A stretch of DNA of 64,000 bases from Methanoculleus methanifontis (lineage in GTDB: Archaea > Halobacteriota > Methanomicrobia > Methanomicrobiales > Methanoculleaceae). The translations under genes were made by a program, and so were the position numbers. Below the pieces are notes generated by a model. That model worked only from the letters and a program-made list of their open reading frames with translations, did no database searches and was not told the origin of the DNA. Each line of letters starts with the position of its first letter. Position 1 is the stretch's first letter. The DNA lies in contig NZ_VCYI01000010.1 in assembly GCF_030464365.1 (NCBI RefSeq), forward strand, positions 1 to 64,000, in the 5' to 3' direction. Shown here in pieces: positions 1 to 7,380 of this stretch.

Positions 1-50
1 CCGTTCTCCTGATCGGAAAGATAATCTTCGATTAACGCTAAGGGATCCAT
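1..50 (-). CDS. Edge-truncated CDS, N-terminus only
   Basis: On the minus strand an ATG at position 50 opens a frame reading MDPLALIEDYLSDQEN that stays open to the window edge. A purine-rich AAAGGAG ribosome-binding sequence lies about 10 bases upstream of it. Only about 16 residues are visible, so the family cannot be named. The next two genes run in the same direction. It could be chance, but start plus ribosome-binding site support a real gene. Confidence 0.45.
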   Translation of the reverse strand, partial: MDPLALIEDYLSDQEN

Positions 51-103
51 GGCCCTGTTTCTCCTTTGTCCAAATCTAGGTTGGATCCAGGGCCAATTCA
101 ATT

Positions 104-391
104 TTACAGAACTTTCGTTACGCTACCATTTTTTGATTTCTGGAGAAAATATTTCTGCTCATGAATGGGCGCTGTGTACAGTCCAATGCAAAAATTCTCA
201 TCAACGCGATCTGGATCGTACACCGTGACACTCTCTGATCTATTAGACGAGTTAAAAGTCTCGGCCCATGCAGGTACAGGTTCCTTTTCGATTATCAATA
301 CCGAAATGCCAACCCATGAACTTAAAGTAAATATTATTACAGTGATAGCCAAATAAACGATTATCCGATCGCTCTTCACCTTTTTACCCAT
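104..391 (-). CDS. Small single-pass membrane or exported protein, unknown function
   Basis: This 95-residue protein has a basic N-terminus (MGKKVKSDR) followed by a hydrophobic segment at about residues 10-34, then a polar tail. That is the layout of a signal anchor with an extracytoplasmic domain. A GGAGGAT ribosome-binding site sits just before the ATG. It lies 31 bases downstream of another exported protein gene on the same strand and may be co-transcribed with it. No conserved domain is recognised. The composition is more AT-rich than the core genes, in keeping with the insertion sequences next to it. Confidence 0.6.
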   Translation of the reverse strand: MGKKVKSDRIIVYLAITVIIFTLSSWVGISVLIIEKEPVPAWAETFNSSNRSESVTVYDPDRVDENFCIGLYTAPIHEQKYFLQKSKNGSVTKVL

Positions 392-422
392 ACCGATCCT
401 CCATGAAAAAAGTGGTTGAGTG

Positions 423-890
423 CTAGATACTCAATGTATCATCAGTCTGTGGATACTGATACTGGTTATACTCTGGAGCTTCGAAGATGTGATTTGTTTC
501 TGCAGTCCAGGTCCCGCTTGCCGATTCACTGCCAGAGTTATAGTTTAATTCTGCTATGCCCGAGTTACGATTGATCAGATTTTCCTCATACTTTAAAAGG
601 CCATTTTTCCAGACTTTCGCACGGACACCAATTTTGTCGATTGGAAAGTAATCTCCATTATCTGTCTTAGAGGTCGAGTAATGCCTACAAAGCACCTCAT
701 TTGAAGAATCCCTCGACAAAACTGTATCAGCCTTCCATGTGACAGGGATCCTTAACAAGAAGGGATTTTGATCATCTGGGAGCATTAAATCTTTTGTTGC
801 CGGTTGAGCGCTCACGGGCACGATGGTCACACCCACCAGCAACAACCAGACGAGTGTGATGCCAAACCCAACTTTCTTTAAGTTAGCCAT
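423..890 (-). CDS. Exported protein of unknown function
   Basis: This 155-residue protein has a clear N-terminal signal sequence: basic MANLKK, a hydrophobic core at about residues 8-26, and a probable cleavage region near VSAQ. The mature part is polar and looks beta-rich (for example WTAETNHIFE), which suggests a small extracytoplasmic domain. An AAGGAGGAA ribosome-binding site lies directly upstream of the ATG, and a TATA-like CTTAAAAG lies about 55-60 bases upstream. It is followed in the same direction by the 95-residue membrane protein. No family assignment is made. Confidence 0.65.
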   Translation of the reverse strand: MANLKKVGFGITLVWLLLVGVTIVPVSAQPATKDLMLPDDQNPFLLRIPVTWKADTVLSRDSSNEVLCRHYSTSKTDNGDYFPIDKIGVRAKVWKNGLLKYEENLINRNSGIAELNYNSGSESASGTWTAETNHIFEAPEYNQYQYPQTDDTLSI

Positions 891-944
891 TTTATTCCTC
901 CTTTTTGTATGATGCCTGAGGATGATTTTTCCTACATAATCACG

Positions 945-953
945 CTTTTAAGG
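945..953 (-). promoter_or_regulatory. TATA-like box for the exported protein gene at 423-890
   Basis: On the minus strand CTTAAAAG lies about 55-60 bases before the ATG at 890. This would leave a leader of about 30 bases that contains the AAGGAGGAA ribosome-binding site. Confidence 0.4.
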
Positions 954-1091
954 GGTAACCTTTTGTTCCAAGAGTGAATTCACCCAGACTTTTGAGATAA
1001 CACAACTAATTCAACAGTTGCATCGAATTTACTTACGCTCCTGAAGTGTAAGTGGTACCCTTGGTTGGTAGAACACTGATAATTACTGAGG

Positions 1092-1598
1092 TCATCCCAA
1101 TACTCTCGCAATCATGATGCTGCATGCCAGGTGAATCAGTCCCATGAATGAGTGCTCATACCGCTCGTATCGTGGAACGATCTTCTTAAATGCTTCAATC
1201 CAGCTGAAGAACCGCTCTACCGCACTGCGTTTCTTGTAGAGTTCCGGATCAAACCCGAACGGTCTTCCTCGCTTCGGCTGTTTCCGGGATCTTCGATTGA
1301 CCGGGATATTGCTCTTGATCCCTCGTTTCCGGTTGTATTGTCGGATTTCCCGAGCATCGTAGGCTGCATCTGCGGAGATGATCCGGGGACGAACCTGCAC
1401 CTCAGGAATCTCAAATGTTTCGAGAGTTGGTTCGTAGAGCCGGGAATCGTGGACATTTGCTGGTGCAACCGTGCAGGCAAGCGGGAGGCCGTTCCGATCG
1501 ACCAGAGCACTCAGTTTGTTCCCGTTTACCTTTTTATAGCCATCATAGCCGATGGATCCCCTTTTTTTGCCGGGATATCCTTGGTATCTGTCGCACAA
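1092..1598 (-). CDS. IS5-family transposase, OrfB (C-terminal catalytic part)
   Basis: This frame carries the C-terminal DDE catalytic part: GYKKVNGNKLSALVD, the second Asp in IISADAAYD, and the Glu in the YKKRSAVERFFSWIEAFKK signature (the Y-R-E-K motif of IS5 elements). Its frame is -1 relative to OrfA. It is probably made mainly as an OrfA-OrfB fusion by frameshifting, since the internal ATG at 1598 has no convincing ribosome-binding site. The stop codon lies within a few bases of the left inverted repeat, as is usual for compact insertion sequences. Confidence 0.8.
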   Translation of the reverse strand: MCDRYQGYPGKKRGSIGYDGYKKVNGNKLSALVDRNGLPLACTVAPANVHDSRLYEPTLETFEIPEVQVRPRIISADAAYDAREIRQYNRKRGIKSNIPVNRRSRKQPKRGRPFGFDPELYKKRSAVERFFSWIEAFKKIVPRYERYEHSFMGLIHLACSIMIARVLG

Positions 1599-1885
1599 TG
1601 CGAGAGATCGATCTTCTTGATCTCGTACCCGGATCGGAGCAGGTCGAGGAAGATCGCCTGATACACGCCCTTCTCACAGAGCTCGAGGTGATACCGGTGA
1701 ACCGTTGATTTAGTACCGTAGTTCGCCGGGACATCGAGCCAGGAGCATCCGGTGGTCAGAACGTACAGGATGCCGTTGATCAGCCCGCGGGGATCACAGC
1801 GGGGTCGGCCAATGTGCGGCTTTGTTGGGGGAAGGTAGTTCTGAACAATCTCCCAGAGATCATCGTCGATTTCCCGGAATACCAT
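1526..1885 (-). CDS. IS5-family transposase, OrfA (N-terminal part)
   Basis: This 119-residue N-terminal half of an IS5/IS427-type transposase contains the conserved DUF4096-like region, including WEIVQNYLPP, GRPRCDPR and GCSWLDVP. Its 3' end overlaps OrfB by 73 bases. The zero-frame codons GCA AAA AAA GGG at about 1562-1573 form a canonical A AAA AAA -1 slippery heptamer, so a fused OrfAB protein is the expected active transposase. The first catalytic Asp probably lies in the CATDTK region just before the slip site. A ribosome that does not slip terminates at TAA after IKR. Confidence 0.8.
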   Translation of the reverse strand: MVFREIDDDLWEIVQNYLPPTKPHIGRPRCDPRGLINGILYVLTTGCSWLDVPANYGTKSTVHRYHLELCEKGVYQAIFLDLLRSGYEIKKIDLSHCATDTKDIPAKKGDPSAMMAIKR

Positions 1886-2028
1886 GATTCCCGGTTTTAT
1901 CTGGGGGGACTTATAATTATAGGATCACCTCACTATCTCCTGAGTAGGATAGACGCTCCGGGGCGTTGTGATCCGCTTCTAAACCCTTGTAATACACCGA
2001 ATCAGGCATCTGCTTCAGTAGTAATCTC

Positions 2029-2083
2029 ATATCACTAAATATCTTGTGTGATATTCATCTAATCGTTAGAGGACAATTAGATG
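2029..2083. repeat. Two short hairpins between the two insertion sequences
   Basis: ATATCAC (2029-2035) pairs with GTGATAT (2048-2054), and CATCTAAT (2056-2063) pairs with ATTAGATG (2076-2083). They lie in AT-rich DNA between two IS elements. Their function is unknown; they may be remnant element ends or an operator. Confidence 0.3.
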
Positions 2084-2125
2084 ATTTACACAGAAGATTT
2101 AAGGTGTCTACTCTTAAAGTCCTAG

Positions 2126-3256
2126 GAGAATTGCGATTAATCCTCTCTTTCATCAAGGATTTGCTCTTTCATTCCTTCACTGCTGCGCCGCTTCCTTCCT
2201 GAACTCTTTCCTTTGGGGTTTTTTTTTGGATTTTCTCGAGAGCTACCGCTCGGCAGCTTGCGCTTGGAGGGTAAGAAGTTGGCGGAGATTAAAATCTATG
2301 CAGGAGAAGGTGTTCTTGACGCGGACCCTGGCAACGGTCGTGACCATGAGATGCCCTGCCTCGAACACCCGTTTCATCCAGGCGAACGGCCGTTCCACCA
2401 GTGATCGGGTCCTGCTGATGGCCTTGTTCCGCCGGTTCTCCTTGATCGACAACGGATGACCGCGAGTCGCCCGGTGCATGGTCTTGTCCATGGACGCCTT
2501 CGGTTTCACCCCGAAGTAGCCTTTATCACGATAGACCGTTTCGCCTGTGCAGGAGAGATCGATCCTGCTGTCATGGAGCGACGCCGTGGTGGTCTCGATC
2601 CGGCGGATGAGCTGGTAGTCCTTGTCCATGAGGATATGGAGTTTGTAGCCGAACTGGGACTTCGAGCCCTTCTTTGCCCAGGTGCCGTCACGGCTACGCC
2701 GCGTCTCTGCCTGGTCTCCCCGGGGGGTGTCGGCAGAGGCGTGTCCGGGATCGGCGGTGATGAACGAGGCGTCCTGCATGACGCCGCGCTTGATGGTGAG
2801 CCCTTGTACCTCGAGTTGCCGCTGGAACTCCTCCCAGATCGCGGTATCCTTCCCGGTTTGCGCCAGGCGTTCCCGGAACAGCCAGACCGTCGACCGATCC
2901 GGAATGGTCTCGGGGTATCCCAGGAAGTGGCGGAACGAGATCCGGTCGGTCGCCTGACGTTCCAGTTCGGGATCCGAGAGGCCATACCACTGCTGAAGCA
3001 CCAGCAGCCGGATCATCAGAACAACGTCGTAGTTCGGACGACCGCCTCGTCCCTCGGCATTGGTGTAGAGGTCAGCAAGGAGAGGACGAAAGGCGTCCCA
3101 GTCGATCAGACCGCTGACCTCCCCCAGCCGATCGCCCAGAGCGGCAAGGCTGGCATATTCGTGCCGAATCGCAAAATTGGTAAACGTGCTCATGAGAAAA
3201 ACGTCGATCCGTGGCTATAAAGTACTTTGGATGAGGTGGGGTTTTTCGAAGTTCTC
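2126..3256 (-). mobile_element. IS5-subgroup insertion sequence with CTAG target duplication
   Basis: This is a 1131-bp element. The left end reads GAGAATTGCGATTAATCC and the right end, on the other strand, GAGAACTTCGAAAAACC, giving imperfect inverted repeats. Each end is flanked by CTAG (2122-2125 and 3257-3260), a 4-bp target duplication that fits the CWAR preference known for the IS5 subgroup. It encodes one full-length transposase. Matching duplications and an intact frame suggest a recent insertion. It sits 13 bases upstream of the ATG of an exported-protein gene, so it has probably displaced that gene's promoter. Confidence 0.88.
2243..3193 (-). CDS. IS5-family transposase, full length
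   Basis: This 316-residue DDE transposase is intact. The N-terminal region contains the IS5 pattern GRPNYDVVLMIRLLVLQQWYG and the phrase FRHFLGYPETIPDRSTVW. Catalytic residues can be placed at Asp141 (VMQDASF), Asp223 (YRDKGYFG) and Glu267 (RSLVERPFAWMKR). DDE transposases of this family cut and paste the element by acting on its inverted repeats. A single uninterrupted frame, in contrast to the neighbouring two-frame element, puts it in the IS5 subgroup proper. Confidence 0.92.
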   Translation of the reverse strand: MSTFTNFAIRHEYASLAALGDRLGEVSGLIDWDAFRPLLADLYTNAEGRGGRPNYDVVLMIRLLVLQQWYGLSDPELERQATDRISFRHFLGYPETIPDRSTVWLFRERLAQTGKDTAIWEEFQRQLEVQGLTIKRGVMQDASFITADPGHASADTPRGDQAETRRSRDGTWAKKGSKSQFGYKLHILMDKDYQLIRRIETTTASLHDSRIDLSCTGETVYRDKGYFGVKPKASMDKTMHRATRGHPLSIKENRRNKAISRTRSLVERPFAWMKRVFEAGHLMVTTVARVRVKNTFSCIDFNLRQLLTLQAQAAER

Positions 3257-3269
3257 CTAGATATTGCTT

Positions 3270-3713
3270 ATGAATGCGTGTAGGATCCTGATCCCAGTAC
3301 TGCTCATGGCGGCGTTGCTCACTCTGCCTGCATATGCACTGGAGTCCGAGGTAAACGACTGTGGCTATGAAATTGCCCCTCTACCTGAAGAACATCAATG
3401 GATGTCTGTATTACGAAATTATGCCACAATAACACAGGGGGGGACCGATCGATATACAAAATCTGTCTCAAATGGTGAAACAGATCTGCCCCTTGATTTG
3501 AACTGGGGAAATTCCGCAAACTCCCTCTCTCTCACAGTCAGTTCTCCCACAACTGTTGTTGCAATATTTCACGATGCCGATGACGGGAAAAATGACGGTC
3601 GGATAGGTATGATCATTCGCAATAGCGGAGGGTTAGAACCCGGAACGTGGACGTTCCTCGTCCATGGCGAGAGTGTTCACGGAACCGAGGACTACACCTT
3701 TGAATGGTATTGA
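3270..3713 (+). CDS. Exported protein of unknown function next to an IS
   Basis: This 147-residue protein starts at the ATG at 3270; a TTG two codons upstream is the alternative. It has a strong signal peptide (MNACRILIPVLLMAALLTLP, cleavage near AYA) and a mature region rich in short beta-like stretches (SLSLTVSSPTTVVAIFHDADDG, then GTWTFLVHGES). The arrangement resembles small pre-peptidase C-terminal-like beta sandwiches, but this is not certain. The IS end is only 13 bases upstream, so the native promoter and possibly the 5' end were lost. A membrane-bound regulator follows after 44 bases and is probably functionally linked. Confidence 0.6.
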   Translation: MNACRILIPVLLMAALLTLPAYALESEVNDCGYEIAPLPEEHQWMSVLRNYATITQGGTDRYTKSVSNGETDLPLDLNWGNSANSLSLTVSSPTTVVAIFHDADDGKNDGRIGMIIRNSGGLEPGTWTFLVHGESVHGTEDYTFEWY

Positions 3714-3757
3714 CAGATCTGTCGGGCAGATCTTAAGGGCGCAGAGGTATCGAAGAA

Positions 3758-4546
3758 ATGAAGCACTGGATCTTTGTCGCACTTATCATCACAGGATTTT
3801 CCTTCCTGATATGTCCTGCGGCGGCCCCAGGAGGTTACACATTTTCGCCGCTGGGTGAACCTCCGCCGGAAGGCGGCAATGATTTCACCGAAATATCATT
3901 CTGGGAGTTATCACCCCGCATGATGCTCGTCGAGCTGCTGCTCTTCATCTCCCCAATGCTTCTCTTCCCTGCTAAATTCTTTTACTCTTTTACTGTGGTG
4001 CCTTTTTTCGGCTACCGGCGCATCTTCCGGAGGAACGCCCTTGACCATGACTCCAGGAAAAGGTTGTATGAGTGTATCGGCCAAAGCCCGGGCATCTCAC
4101 TTGGGGCGCTGACCCGTGCCTCCGGGGTCGCGAGGGGGGCGGCTCAATACCATCTCTGGCGCCTCGAATCGGTGGGCATGATCGTCGAGGTCCGTCGAGG
4201 CGGTCAGGTGGGCTATTTCAAAACCAGCGAAGGCTCCAGCGTGGTCAGTCGGAGTCTTTATCTTCACCTGCAAAACGGTACGACACGACAGATTCTCTCC
4301 CTGCTCCTGGAGGATCATCACCCCTCGCAGCAGGATCTTGCCGTAGCTATCGGCATCTCAGCCCCCTCGGCTTTCTGGTATATGAGGCGCCTCATAGCCG
4401 ATGGGATCGTCGAACCTCACCGAGAAGGAAGGACAATGAGGTATTGTCTCACGCCCAAGGCCCGGGAACTTCTCAGGGAGAAGACCAGATATGACGGTAC
4501 AGGCTACTGGAGATCGGGAGATGGCGAAAAAGGGATTATCGTATGA
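3758..4546 (+). CDS. Membrane-anchored protein with two winged-helix domains
   Basis: This 262-residue protein has a signal-like N-terminus (1-23), a short extracytoplasmic loop, a transmembrane segment at about 54-84 rich in L, F and P, and then a cytoplasmic part with two helix-turn-helix regions. The first covers about residues 98-165 (SLGALTRASGVARGAAQYHLWRL). The second covers about 175-245 (PSQQDLAVAIGISAPSAFWYMRRL) with a wing ending EGRTMRYCLT. Such membrane-tethered winged-helix proteins are common in Methanomicrobia and are thought to be transcription regulators sensing the exterior. The upstream exported protein could be its partner. Confidence 0.75.
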   Translation: MKHWIFVALIITGFSFLICPAAAPGGYTFSPLGEPPPEGGNDFTEISFWELSPRMMLVELLLFISPMLLFPAKFFYSFTVVPFFGYRRIFRRNALDHDSRKRLYECIGQSPGISLGALTRASGVARGAAQYHLWRLESVGMIVEVRRGGQVGYFKTSEGSSVVSRSLYLHLQNGTTRQILSLLLEDHHPSQQDLAVAIGISAPSAFWYMRRLIADGIVEPHREGRTMRYCLTPKARELLREKTRYDGTGYWRSGDGEKGIIV

Positions 4547-4583
4547 AACTCCGAAAAAACAGCGCACCGATGTGGTGTCTCTA

Positions 4584-4655
4584 TGCGCCGACCGGGACTC
4601 GAACCCGGGTTTAGGCGTTGGCAACGCCTAGTGATAACCACTACACTATCGGCGC
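4584..4655 (-). tRNA. tRNA-Gly (anticodon GCC)
   Basis: The minus strand folds as a 72-nt cloverleaf. The acceptor pairs GCGCCGA with TCGGCGC plus discriminator A, the D stem is GTG/CAC, and the anticodon stem AGGCG/CGCCT holds the loop TTGCCAA. The T arm is CCGGG-TTCGAGT-CCCGG. The anticodon GCC reads glycine GGC and GGU codons. No 3' CCA is encoded, and no intron is seen. Confidence 0.95.
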
Positions 4656-4794
4656 ACGCCTGTGCTTTCGCACTGTGTGCCTTACAACGTGGGTTTTTCT
4701 GGCTAATAAGCCTATCGAAGCGCGGCCTGGATCGGGCGCTGCCGCCCCTGCAGGATCGCGAGGTCGGCCGGCCCCGCGGGAGGCCGATCGCGCA

Positions 4795-5502
4795 CTATCG
4801 GTGACCGCGTTCGAGCGCCTGCTTGATGTTTCGGTTTGCCAGCAGCCAGAGCCCTGGTATCAGGACCAGGACGAATACGGCCAGGGCGTAGGTGACGATC
4901 TCAGCGGAGATGAGCAGGAAGTTGAAGATGCCATGCAGCACCATCCCGAGAGCGAGCCCCCGCAGGACGATTCCCGAACGCTCTTCGGGAGCCGCGAATT
5001 TGGCCCTGCCGAGGGCGTAGCCCCAGACACCGGCGAAGAGCGCGTGCCCCGGGACCGAGAAGATCGCACGGACAACGATCGTGCCGAGGGCAAGCGACGG
5101 CGATGTCAGGTATGCCGTAAAGACATAGAGGACGTTCTCGAGCGTTGCGAGTCCGAGGGCGGCGGCGGCGGCGTAGACGATGCCGTCCATCGGCTCATTG
5201 AACTCGGTGTTGTGGTAGGCGAACCGGCGCACGACCGCAAACTTGCCGTACTCCTCGACGATGGGCGCGATGACGGCGCCCATGATCAGCGGAGATACGA
5301 TGAAGAGGCCGAAGAACCCCTCGACGAAGGCGACGGGAAACGTGATGAGGACGCCGAGGAGGAAGATCTTCACGATCAGAGCCGCCGGTTCGGGCTCGTA
5401 TTTATCCCTGCGGTAGAAGTACCACGCCCAGAACACCCCCGGCGCCAGCGCCAGGGCAAGGATTACCAGCGGTTCAACGACCATTGCTTGATCGGGGTTC
5501 AT
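4795..5502 (-). CDS. PrsW-family intramembrane metalloprotease
   Basis: This 235-residue multi-pass membrane protein has the motif set of the PrsW/CAAX-like glutamic-zinc proteases: EEYGK at 83-87, ENVLY at 122-126, His153 in PGHALFAGVWG, and His190 in LHGIFNFLL. In Bacillus PrsW cleaves an anti-sigma factor; the archaeal substrates are unknown. About seven or eight hydrophobic segments are visible. It is transcribed in the same direction as the membrane protein gene upstream but separated from it by 160 bases. The substrate cannot be inferred here. Confidence 0.85.
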   Translation of the reverse strand: MNPDQAMVVEPLVILALALAPGVFWAWYFYRRDKYEPEPAALIVKIFLLGVLITFPVAFVEGFFGLFIVSPLIMGAVIAPIVEEYGKFAVVRRFAYHNTEFNEPMDGIVYAAAAALGLATLENVLYVFTAYLTSPSLALGTIVVRAIFSVPGHALFAGVWGYALGRAKFAAPEERSGIVLRGLALGMVLHGIFNFLLISAEIVTYALAVFVLVLIPGLWLLANRNIKQALERGHR

Positions 5503-5665
5503 GGTTTACGAGAGGAAGAGTCTTTCCGTCACGATGACGCGGAGTGGTGCCTCCTTGCGAGGGGGCCACCACCGTATCGGGCATCATCGCGGATAACCTC
5601 TCGCATCCGGTCTGTCACCTGTGCCCGGCGACTATCCAGCCTGCCGGCCCCCGTTCAAAAAAAGG

Positions 5666-6601
5666 TTATTCGGGGAGGAGATGGTATCCCGGCGCGAGCC
5701 CTTCGAGGACCAGCAGCCCGTAATACCGGAAGAACGTGACGAACGGCACCGCGATCAGGAGCGCGACCGGGATGACGATGATGAGGTAGGGGATGAGGAG
5801 CGCGAGGAGCAGCACGATGTTCGCCTGGATTGCGGCGAGGAGGACGATCCCGATGAGCACGAACGGTATTGCGATGATCAGCATCGCGAGGATGACCAGG
5901 ACCGCCTGCACGATTCCGGCGATGAGGCCGAGCACGAATCTCGTGATGATGTAGGCGACGGTCTGCCAGAGGTTTTCTGAGATCATCCCAAAAAGCCGCC
6001 GCCATCCCTCGATGACCCCGCAATCTTCATGGATCATGATCGGGACGACGAAGTCGTGGGTCAGGAGGAAGACGATCCCGAAGAGGAGGGCTGCGACCAG
6101 GATGAATGGAATGAACAGGAGGATGAATGCAACACCGGCACCACCCGACCCCTCGAACCCGACGAGCATGAGGATGAGCGCCATCATGGCGAGGATCAGG
6201 ATCAGCGTGAGGGCTGCCTCGAAGAGGAAGAGCCGCACCCCTTTGCCAACCCGTTCTCCAAAGAAGCGCCTGATATGGATATCTCCGGTCCGGAGCATAT
6301 CGACGAAGACGAACTGCATCACCGTGCCGATGATCCACCAGATGAGCGCGATCGCAAGCACGACGAGGATGAGCACCACGAAGATCGTTGCGATCCCGGG
6401 GAGGGCCCCCTCGACGCCGGACGGGAGGTCGCCTTCGTTGAAGTTGTACCCGGAGGTGTTCGGGAGACTGACGCCCCCTCCCACAAAGAGTGCGATCAGG
6501 GCCAGGCGGAGCCAGACCCCCCACTTGAACGGCCAGAGCAGGCCTTTCGTGCGATGGAACGCACCTTCCAGCCTGCTGAATGCATACGTCTCTTCAGCCA
6601 T
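5666..6601 (-). CDS. Multi-pass membrane protein, DUF7544-like, unknown function
   Basis: The start is placed at the ATG at 6601 (MAEETYAFSRLEGAFHRTK), because the longer frame adds 25 polar residues that look like untranslated leader. The protein has about 312 residues. It has an N-terminal amphipathic stretch and then about six strongly hydrophobic helices rich in I, V and A. A soluble loop around HEDCGVIEGWRRLFGMI lies between the central helices. This layout is seen in archaeal membrane proteins of the DUF7544/DUF4013 kind, but no biochemical role is known. It is divergent from the tetrapyrrole operon. Confidence 0.6.
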   Translation of the reverse strand: MAEETYAFSRLEGAFHRTKGLLWPFKWGVWLRLALIALFVGGGVSLPNTSGYNFNEGDLPSGVEGALPGIATIFVVLILVVLAIALIWWIIGTVMQFVFVDMLRTGDIHIRRFFGERVGKGVRLFLFEAALTLILILAMMALILMLVGFEGSGGAGVAFILLFIPFILVAALLFGIVFLLTHDFVVPIMIHEDCGVIEGWRRLFGMISENLWQTVAYIITRFVLGLIAGIVQAVLVILAMLIIAIPFVLIGIVLLAAIQANIVLLLALLIPYLIIVIPVALLIAVPFVTFFRYYGLLVLEGLAPGYHLLPE

Positions 6602-6753
6602 AGTTGTCCCGGAGAACTGGATGTTTCTACCATTTAAACCTTCTTTGGGCGAATCGGTCTCAACGTTCGGGTTCAAAGACCCGTGGCTGCCAATTCCCGG
6701 GAAACGGGTCTTTCAACACCTTAATCTAGTCCGTTCACCACAGTATAAAAGGA

Positions 6754-7380
6754 ATGATCCCTCTCATGCTTGACCTGACCGGCAGGAGGGTGCTCATATT
6801 CGGCGGAGGCGGTGTCGGTGCCCGAAAGGCTGCGTTCTTTGAGCATGAGGCGGAGGTGACGGTGATCAGCCGTTCGTTCTCGCCGGAACTCGACGCTCTC
6901 GCGATCCGGCGGCAGGAGGCCGATCTTTCGGTTCTTTCGGACGAGACGTTCCAGGGCTTCCTGCAAGGTGCGTTCCTCGCGGTAGCCGCGACGCCCGACC
7001 CGGGCCTCAACGACCGTATAGGGAGGCTGTGCGCCGAGGCCGGCGTCCTCTTCAACAATGCCGCAGGCGTACCCGGCGACGTCATCATCCCTTCGGTCGT
7101 CCGGGGCAGCCGCTTTCTCGTCGCGATCAGCACCCGCGGAAAGAGCCCTGCCGTATCGCGCTACCTCCGCACGAGGCTCGAAGCCGAGTACGCAGACCTC
7201 GATAAGATGATCGAACTCCAGGAGGAGGTCCGTTCCATGCTCCGGGAGACCGAACCGGTGCAGGCAGAGCGGTCCCGCATTCTCTGGAGCATCCTTTCGG
7301 ACGACGAGATCCGGGCAGCACTCGCCACCGACTACGGCCGGGCACGCGCACTGGCGATCGAGAGGTACCTGCATGCCTGA
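6754..7380 (+). CDS. Precorrin-2 dehydrogenase / sirohydrochlorin ferrochelatase-type (CysG N-terminal, Met8-like)
   Basis: This 208-residue protein begins MIPLMLDLTGRRVLIFGGGG, the Rossmann NAD-binding start typical of the bifunctional Met8/CysG N-terminal family. The family oxidises precorrin-2 to sirohydrochlorin and sometimes inserts iron. ISTRGKSPAVSRYLR at about 124-138 is the conserved second-domain signature. Sirohydrochlorin feeds F430, cobalamin and siroheme in methanogens. The stop overlaps the hemA start by 8 bases. A TATA-like AGTATAAAAGG lies at 6742-6752, so close to this ATG that a shorter start at 6766 is possible, although family conservation favours 6754. Confidence 0.88.
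   Translation: MIPLMLDLTGRRVLIFGGGGVGARKAAFFEHEAEVTVISRSFSPELDALAIRRQEADLSVLSDETFQGFLQGAFLAVAATPDPGLNDRIGRLCAEAGVLFNNAAGVPGDVIIPSVVRGSRFLVAISTRGKSPAVSRYLRTRLEAEYADLDKMIELQEEVRSMLRETEPVQAERSRILWSILSDDEIRAALATDYGRARALAIERYLHA

Larger units (their letters stand above)
1084..1935 (-). mobile_element. IS5-family (IS427-like) insertion sequence with two-frame transposase
   Basis: About 850 bp element. The ends are imperfect inverted repeats: TACTGAGGTCATCC at 1084-1097 and, on the other strand, TAGTGAGGTGATCC at 1935-1922, matching at 12 of 14 positions. The outermost TA on each side may be a 2-bp target duplication. Inside are two overlapping reading frames of a DDE transposase in a -1 relationship, with an A AAA AAA slippery site in the overlap. 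The element length and two-ORF plan fit the IS427-type subgroup of IS5. It appears intact. Confidence 0.8.

Noticed and set aside
2456-3220. 254-codon plus-strand frame over the IS5 transposase
   Set aside because: Antisense shadow of an intact transposase with its DDE residues in place.
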